Assembly (NCBI GenBank): GCA_029204225.1
Contig: CM055112.1
Coordinates: forward strand, 44,649,634 to 44,713,633
Direction: 5' to 3'
Origin: Diphasiastrum complanatum
Lineage: Eukaryota; Streptophyta; Lycopodiopsida; Lycopodiales; Lycopodiaceae
DNA: 64,000 nucleotides
Notes under the pieces: generated by a model
Seen by the model: the letters and a program-made list of their open reading frames with translations, nothing else
Told to the model about the DNA's origin: nothing
The model's database searches: none
Shown: positions 57,510 to 64,000 of the stretch, in pieces
How the letters are laid out: the number at the start of each line of letters is the position of its first letter
Position numbering within the stretch: the stretch's first letter is position 1
Made by a program: the position numbers and the translations under genes

Positions 57510-57680
57510 CTAAGTAGAGAAACGAGAGAAGAGTGGATCTTACCCTCAGAATACTCACCCTATGCTTGCATTGCCTTTTTAGCATCCATATTCATGCTAG
57601 TAGGAAGAAGCCCTAGCATCGACTAGATGGGAGACAGCCATAGCCGCCGTGCTAGAAGGAGCTTTAGTTGGAATTAGATC
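57510..57680. repeat. Dispersed repeat (inverted copy)
   Basis: The reverse complement of 29,040-29,215; also related to 12,815-12,972. Confidence 0.8.
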
Positions 57681-59082
57681 CCAAAGAGCTAACATTGGCA
57701 CCATTGCCAGTCTTTTCTAGCTTTCTTTACGTTTTTCAAACTCTTTCTTGCTTGCTGTTTTTTGCTTGTTGCTTTGAATGTGCTTGCTTTTCGCTTCCTT
57801 TTTGCTTTTCGCATCTTCTTTTAGCATCTTCGCTGGATCTTAGGCTTTTTACATCCCTTTTGCTTGTTGCTTTGCATGTGCTTGCTTTTCGCATCTTCTT
57901 TGAGCATCTTCACTAGGTTTTAGGCTTTTAACATCTTCGTGACTCCAGTCGAGCTCTCAAGAGAGGATACAGATAGTTGTGGATGCCAAGGAAAAGGTGG
58001 GCAACGGCCATGAAAAAAATTCTATCCACAAAAGGGCATTAATGATAAAGAAAGAAAGGCTATGGCTCCAAACTCTGGATGTAGGCTCCAAAAAATTATT
58101 GATCAGTTGATCTTGATGCGCTACCACTCCAAAAGATGAGAGTAAAGCATTTTAGGCTTCTCTTGCATGCCACAGGCTTCTTGTGGTTGTCCATGGGCCT
58201 ATCCATCAATTTCTGGGGCATTAGATGTAGAGGAGCGTGAATATGTAGGGAGCATGCATCTGTTAGCAAGGTTTGCTTTGCCATCCACCGCGTTTTGAGC
58301 CACGTTGGAGCTACATGGATTTTCAACCTTCCACAACATCTTGCAACCACGCGTTTTTGAAGGAGATCAGGAGGACTTCAAAGCAATCTTCTTATTATCA
58401 TGTGTTTATCTTCTTGTTTTCTCAAGTGTTTATCAGATAGGGAGTGCATCAGCTTCACATTACCAACCAGCCCAATGCACCTAATAGAAGCATCTATTGC
58501 CTGTTGCTTTCGAAAGAGAAGGAGAGCAGTGTCTGGATGTTTTTTTCATAATATTAACCCACATCTCTTATCTGAACCGCCGTTTCTAGCTCTTTGACAA
58601 CTCGTTTCCAAGCGGTTTCTCTTGAATGTGGTGAAAGGACTATTTTCTGTGTGGCAGTGACCAGCAATCACATCTGAATTCCACACGAATTGATTTTATT
58701 CACGAATGCTTTCGCTTTGTGTTTCGCTTCATTTCGCTTCATGATCACCTGGCTATAAGCGTAAATCAATTTCAGAGGTCACTTAAGTTTTGTTTTGTTT
58801 TGTTTCGTTTCGTATAGTTGTGTTTCATTTCATCTCATCTCGTTACAGAGCCTGATTGATCTTTTCGTAAATTATTCTCTTTCGTAGTTTCGCTTCATTT
58901 TGTTTCGTTTTGTTACAGAGCTTGACTGAATCGCAAATTGTTCTCGAGAATAAATTATTCGTGATCAGAATAGTTAAGCGAAATTGTTCGCGAATCGTTC
59001 GAGAGATTTCTATGAATTCATTTTTAGAATTTTAATGGAATTTTGAATTTGCGCAATTTGCACATCTAGAATTTTTCCATCA
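57681..59082. other. Presumed L4 LTR and flank (right arm)
   Basis: The mirror of 27,676-29,039. The tandem TTGCTTTGCATGTGCTTGC units lie at 57,740-57,925; a TTTCG/TTTTG pentamer-like tract is at 58,710-58,920. The LTR end TTTTTCCATCA is at 59,082; its start was not found. Confidence 0.55.
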
Positions 59083-59083
59083 G

Positions 59084-59096
59084 TGGTATCAGACCC
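59084..59096 (+). promoter_or_regulatory. Primer binding site, family L4 (right arm)
   Basis: TGGTATCAGACCC, one base after the LTR end. Confidence 0.78.
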
Positions 59097-59198
59097 TACC
59101 TTTGTCATAGTCTGACATAGCCAAAAAGCTATCAGATCCAGGAGGCTAAGCATTCAAACAAAGAACCATAAACAAGTGAGAACACAAATTCAAGAGCA

Positions 59199-60035
59199 AT
59201 GGCTTCAAATAGTAGCATACAATCCAACATCTCTACAGTTTTGGATTCATCAGGATCTAACTTCCTAGCATGGAAAGTAAAGACCTCGCTGATACTAAAG
59301 GGAGAAGGATTATTCCCCTGGGTAGATGACACTGAAGAGATGCCTACAACAATAGGCAAGGAGCTACATGAATGGAGGGAGAAGAAGGGGATGGCAAAGA
59401 CCTCACTTCTTTTGTTAGGAAGGTGAAGGACCTATTCCTTTCACTACACAATTTTGGAGTAGAAAATGCAAGCAGCTCACTTACCTATTGAGAGCCTTAC
59501 GAAGATTCTTCTAGACAACTAGAACACTACTCGCAAAGGATCCTACAATGACACTCAAAAAGGCAATTATCGAGATTCGAGAAGAAGTCGAGGCTCGAGA
59601 GAACTTTGATCACAAGGATGCTCTTGATCAAGCTCTCTACAACAACAAAGAAAAGACAAAAAAATAATCCAAGTCTAAGAGGGAGTCAGATCGAAAGCAG
59701 GATCCTGATCAGCAAGCAGAAGGAACCAGCAAAGGCAAATGGAAGGACAAAGGAAGGTCGAAACAACAAAGTAGAGACAAGAAGACCTGCGTGAGATGCA
59801 AACGCAAAGGACATACTGTCGATTCGTGTTGGCTTAATCTGAAAATTGAGTGTATTCACTGCAGCCATGGACTGCCGCTTGAACCCAAGAAACAAATCAG
59901 CTCAAGGCAGACAGGAGAACAATAATAGTTCGTCCCGAGGAGCTAGAGAGCTCGAAATTGGACGAAGAAAGATTGAATCGTGTAATGATGGATCTATTAT
60001 TCACAGGCACTGTCACATATCGAAATCATTTTGAA
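59199..60035 (+). pseudogene. Copia gag, family L4 (right arm)
   Basis: Begins MASNSSIQSNISTVLDSSGS with FLAWKVKTSLILKGEGLFPW and GKELHEWREKKGMA. After frame breaks, the zinc knuckle CVRCKRKGHTVDSC is readable near 59,790-59,835, then DCRLNPRNKSA to about 60,035. It is truncated before protease. One codon and the Trp of the LAWK motif are better kept than in the left copy. Confidence 0.83.
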
Positions 60036-60989
60036 ACATCCTGCTGCATGCATTAAACTTGACATGCATTGAATTTTCTGAAATATCAAATTTTTTTTCT
60101 TAAAAGCATGCATACAGGTCTATTTACACATTTTTCATCAACAAAAAATCACTAAACTGAGTTACAGGTAGAACAATTCAAGAATTTTGCAAATTTTAGT
60201 TCAAAAATTGCCAAACTTCCGATAGCCATAACTTTCTCTATAGGACACTAGATTGTCGCTTTAAAGCATGGTACAGAGGGAGAGTGGGTCTACAAGGCAC
60301 TTGCCATGTCACCCTACCACCTAGGCTTCACACGTGCAAGCAGTAATAGACCAACAAATAGGTAGGAGGGCACACTTTTTCAAGGGGGTATGTTCAAAAA
60401 TCCATCTCCAGACCATTTAGCATCTAATTAAAGGTTACATGCAATCTACTAAGGTTCATTAGAGAGGCCTAGAGGCTTCTATCCGGTCTAGCAAGCAATC
60501 ATAAGCTCGGATCATGCAAAAAATGCGTTTTTGGACACCTTCAACAAGCAAAACTTCAACATAATGGTGCCTAAGCCTCCCACAACCAAATTGGATGCAT
60601 GATGGCTCAAAAAAGAGGAAATCCATCACATATTTAAACTTGTAATGTAAACCAACAGGTTCAGACCATCATTTAATAGGTTTTCATGCTCAAAAACCCC
60701 AAAAATACACTAATTTTTGACTTTTTGAGGCCCCTAATGGTGTCCAATCCTAACCAAACTTCATGAAAGACTTAGGACAACTTCATTACACCTTTGAAAA
60801 TGTGCATGGAAATTATTGGCTATGATTTTATGAATTATCACAAAATTAGTCCAGAAACCAACAAAATAACCATGTCTTTTGACCAATTTTGACAAAATTT
60901 GTGGGTCAAATCCACAAATAAGTGCAATCAGATTTAAATCCTTGTAAACCCATTCCTTTCAAGCACTAAAAGTTTTTGTTTCAAAATTT
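60036..60989. other. Spacer without a recognised gene (right arm)
   Basis: The mirror of 25,715-26,884; nothing identified. Confidence 0.5.
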
Positions 60990-61463
60990 GAGAGTTGACA
61001 TGCAGTACATGCAATATCCATGCATGTAGTTTTACATGTGTATCCTTGTTGGTAGTTGAGTTAACTAAGTAAAGTGGACTTTCCATACAACTCCATTGTA
61101 GGAATTCGAGCCTCTTTGATGTAGGGAAACTTTGGCATGTTTTGGGTATATTGTGAATATTGAGATTTTGGTGTTTTGGGCTCATTCTCTCTCTACTTGA
61201 GTTTTATGTGTTGATTTTCTATCTCTACCCGAGAGCAGGCTAAATTTTTCTCCATAGTGAGCACTTAGAATAATTTCTGATATCCATTTCTCATAGTAAG
61301 AAGTTAGATTTTTTAGTCTGATGTATGCCATCGTGCTCTTGTCTTAGATTTTTCAAGTAATTTGTTCATTGATCAATCTTGTGCAATCACAACACCTCAT
61401 AAAGATCCTATAAGGTGTGTGGTGAAGTTCACACGTGCTAAAAACTTCACATGGTATCAGAGC
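60990..61463 (+). repeat. Truncated L3 LTR and primer site (right arm)
   Basis: The LTR part ends CTAAAAACTTCACA at 61,451, followed by TGGTATCAGAGC at 61,452-61,463. The mirror of 25,243-25,714. The leader continues to about 61,700 with GTACGGAC (61,622-61,629) and CTCACACGTGTGAAA (61,636-61,650). Confidence 0.85.
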
Positions 61464-61702
61464 TTCATGATTTGAAGAGGTGAGGGTGTATACATTAGAA
61501 CATAAGTGCTTTTTCTTGCAAGAATTCAGATTTGGGAGAGGAATCCAAACTCACTGACAAACAGGCTATCTGTGGATCATAAGTGAATCAAATCAAGCCT
61601 GATCTGTTCCAAATGAGCCTTGTACGGACAGAGAGCTCACACGTGTGAAATCAGCCCTATGATATCCAAAGTGAGCACACATCAGTTCTTTTCACCAACA
61701 TT

Positions 61703-62332
61703 TGTGAAGGATTTCAGATCATTCAAGATCCAACCGATGTCCCTGATCTTTGGTTACAATGAGTAAACCAACAATCCTGATGTAGAAAATTCAGCATCTA
61801 CATACAAAAAGAGATGCAAACTCTAAGAGATACTGATCAAACATAAACCAAAACATAAAATATGGTTTTTTTCGTAAAATGACAGTACCCTACTATATTT
61901 CACATGTGTGGAACCGAAAATAGCAAAATATGAGCATTCTACACACAAGATTGCAAGATATCATCAAGATAGTGCACCAATGGATAGTAGAACCCAACGA
62001 GAACCATGTATAATGATGAAATGAGAGAGATAAGAGAGAAGATGTGTCTCTACATGAGTTTCATCCTTTTATAGCAGGTTCAAACCCTATTTGGCCACTT
62101 GGCTGTCTCTCCAAAATGTAAACCCTACTATTTTTGGGTTTAGATTCAATGTACTTAAAGTTCAAATTTGAATCTCTCTCAAACTTGACTTTTCCACACT
62201 TTCAAAAAGTGTTTATTGAATGTATTTTAAACTAATATAACTTCAAAAAGTTTATCTCTAACTCCAAAATGAGTTTTGGCCTCATATTGACAATTTACCA
62301 AAATATGACTAGTCTTGTTGAAATCTCTCACA
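61703..62332 (-). repeat. LTR, family L2 (right arm)
   Basis: 630 bp, the mirror of 24,196-24,836; ends TGTGAAGGATTTCAG and GAAATCTCTCACA in plus coordinates. The polypurine tract complement is at 62,333-62,342. Confidence 0.88.
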
Positions 62333-63115
62333 CTCCCTCTTCAACTAATTTTGGCATAGTTTTAACCATACTACTTTGATCCAAGTTTAGAATAGTCTCC
62401 ATCCTAAGTATAGATCTCCTTTCTAAGGTTCTAAAATATCTTTCATAATTGATATAGAGAATAGTGTCCAAATTGGATGCTTCGCTATCTCTTACATCAA
62501 TTTTACACATCAAGATATAATTAGAACATGAAGAACCAAATAGAATGTGAATGAAATGATTCCTCCATGTTTCAAGTTTTGAACTCTCTGGAAAATTACA
62601 GCAACCAAACAATAAATGTGAGTGATGACCATTTGCTTGCTTGTCTCCTACAACTTTGTTCTTTTTTTATATGTCTCCACCATAAAAATCCATGAATGAG
62701 TCTCCATCTCCATCTTGCCACAAGATATCATCAACACTTGATGACTTGGACATAAATGAATGACATAATGAACCTCCATTAGCTTCATTTCCATCAGCAA
62801 AACTAGCCAAGAATGCTAGTACAACTCCAACAATAAGATATTGCAAGACAATGTACCTAGTTTGTCCATATCTTGACAATTTGCACACATTCATATGAAA
62901 TAGCTCAAACATGAGATAGAACAAGTAAAGTAAACCTGAACAACACTTCCTTGCTGCTCCTTTGACCTTACTTGAGTTTTCAATAAGCTGCAAAAATAGA
63001 CCCATAACATCTTTGCCAAATAACCTTCCTTTGATGCTCTTGACTAGCTCCAAATTGCCACATTTCCTTCTATGTTGTTGAAGCCCTTTGAGACCAACCT
63101 CTTGATCTTCCTCTT
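62328..63115 (-). pseudogene. Extra 3' frame of the L2 element (right arm)
   Basis: The frame opens at the LTR scrap near 63,115 (EEDQEVGLKGLQQHRRKC) and runs through GLFLQLIENSSKVKGAARKC, two hydrophobic stretches (GLLYLFYLMFELF and YLIVGVVLAFLASFA) and SVDDILWQDGDGDSF to a stop after FYGGDI at about 62,667. The remainder (62,612-62,328, FGCCNFPESSKLETW to VEEGV) follows separately. The left-arm copy is open across this stop but starts 3' of the first hydrophobic stretch. Function unknown; envelope-like is one hypothesis. Confidence 0.45.
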
Positions 63116-63116
63116 T

Positions 63117-63350
63117 GTGAAGTGTTTATCATGTGTGAACTTCACCACACACCTTACAAAATTTTACTGAGGTGTTGTGATTGCACAAGATTGATCAGAG
63201 AACAATATACTTGTAAAATCTATCGCAAGGGCACAATGGCATACATCTGATTGAAAAATATAACTTCTTACTATGAGAATTGAATGTCAGAAATAATTCT
63301 AAGTGCTCAGTATGAGAAAAACAGGCTACCCTCGGGTAGAGAGAGACAAT
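63117..63350 (-). repeat. L3 LTR fragment inserted in the L2 element
   Basis: Starts TGTGAAGTGTTTATC and follows the first 230 or so bases of the LTR at 48,369, then breaks off at an AT-rich boundary. It interrupts the L2 internal region. Confidence 0.8.
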
Positions 63351-64000
63351 ATTATCACATTTGCTTATGGAAAATAAAGCTACATATTAACCATATAAGT
63401 TGGGCGGCGGGCAGTTTCGGAATCATGAAAAAATGAGCATAGATGTTGCCGGAAGTTTTCTCTCTCTTATTAATGTTTCTCTATAGTCAAACTTCTTAAA
63501 GGGCCCATTTTGAGCCCATATTTTCCCTAATGATTCAAAGTACATCCTACTTTGAACACTTCACATACTTCTCCTTCTTCTTGACTTGTGACTATCTCCC
63601 TCAGCAAGTCTCTTGATAGAACCATTTGATCTACTCTCTTTATGAAGACATGTGACTCCACTTGCTGCAAAAATGAATTTCTTGGACTCATCACAAAAGA
63701 ATGTAGAAGAACCATCTCCTTCATGAATGCACTTAGCAACATTTTTTTTCATATATGATCAAAGAAATCATTAACAACAATCTTTTCCAAGGAAGAACCT
63801 TCACCACCATTGATGAAGTTAGCTCTTTCCTTACCTTTTGCATGCTTGCACTTGCCATGAAGAACCATTGAAACACCATCATTATCCTCAAGACTAGCCA
63901 AGTTAGCACAAAGATGAACATCTCCAAGAAGCATATTAGATCTTGACCTAGATCTAGCATAAAGAAGCTTTTTGCTATTACAAATTTAGAGCCCCTTAAG
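63351..64000 (-). other. Further internal region of the L2 element (probable)
   Basis: Minus-strand frames 63,934-63,749 (VHLCANLASLEDNDGVSMVL, HGKCKHAKGKERANFINGG) and 63,752-63,561 (NVAKCIHEGDGSSTFFCDES, CLHKESRSNGS) overlap and may be one shifted frame. I recognise no family. They could be the N-terminal continuation of the extra L2 frame or an unrelated sequence; the window ends here. Confidence 0.4.

Larger units (their letters stand above)
49861..62914. repeat. Inverted repeat B, right arm (13.1 kb)
   Basis: The mirror of 23,614-35,946. Relative to the left arm it lacks about 1.0 kb of copia pol (at 54,865), keeps a 64-bp LINE segment (near 51,310-51,375), and has about 1.7 kb (52,057-53,750) not found on the left. 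Confidence 0.93.

Noticed and set aside
57668-57916. Cys/Phe-rich 82-codon frame
   Set aside because: It comes from the imperfect 85-bp tandem duplication; the mirror region has no matching constraint.

Overview
This is a 64 kb piece of a plant nuclear genome made almost entirely of transposable elements. Every recognisable long coding frame but one (a glutathione S-transferase) belongs to, or lies inside, a mobile element. The plant assignment rests on a two-exon tau-class glutathione S-transferase (GST), several Ty1/copia families primed by initiator tRNA-Met (primer sites reading TGGTATCAGAGC), and a CACTA-type transposase fragment. A non-LTR retrotransposon with a restriction-like endonuclease (RLE) end would fit a fern, lycophyte or other non-flowering vascular plant better than a typical angiosperm. 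That narrower placement is only an inference. I saw no rRNA, tRNA, CRISPR or bacterial features, though small RNA genes cannot be excluded by eye.

Layout. 1-5060: minus-strand copia element with an unbroken gag-pol frame running off the left edge, inserted in an RLE-type LINE whose 3' end is at 5061-5690. 5.7-7.75 kb: nothing recognised. 7.75-9.8 kb: broken copia pol plus a microsatellite (direct-repeat unit D1). 9.8-12.4 kb: left arm of inverted repeat A, with a gutted GST copy. 12.5-23.1 kb: copia debris, including a non-autonomous LTR element (13,895-17,844) and a plus-strand gag-protease frame (21,754-22,917). 23.6-35.9 kb: left arm of inverted repeat B. 33.9-37.2 kb: the longest LINE copy. 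37.2-38.7 kb: D2, the second copy of D1. 38.7-43.4 kb: copia gag-protease split by a MITE, an unknown two-module gene, a DUF7869-like pseudogene and a solo-like LTR. 43.5-47.0 kb: right arm of inverted repeat A with the intact GST. 47.0-49.9 kb: copia gag and LTR, a CACTA fragment, a minisatellite and a copia RT scrap. 49.9-62.9 kb: right arm of inverted repeat B. 62.9-64.0 kb: more of the same LTR element.

Two large inverted duplications shape the window. A pairs 9,799-12,430 with 43,463-47,018. B pairs 23,614-35,946 with 49,861-62,914. They have different centres (about 28.2 kb and 43.3 kb), so they are separate or re-shuffled events. Each arm carries private deletions. In A the left GST copy has lost both its TATA region and nearly all its coding sequence, leaving one functional candidate, the right copy at 45,732-46,647. 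In B the left arm keeps a copia integrase the right has lost, while the right arm keeps a longer LINE reading frame and about 1.7 kb absent from the left.

Functionally, the only likely host gene is the GST (glutathione conjugation, cytosolic detoxification). The copia element at the left edge is the only mobile element that still looks coding-competent in the visible part. I did not find a clear new multi-gene system. The best leads are a CACGTG-centred palindrome shared by several LTR families, a membrane-spanning extra frame just upstream of one LTR, a two-module gene of unknown family, a hairpin-forming MITE, and the mirror-image GST pair.
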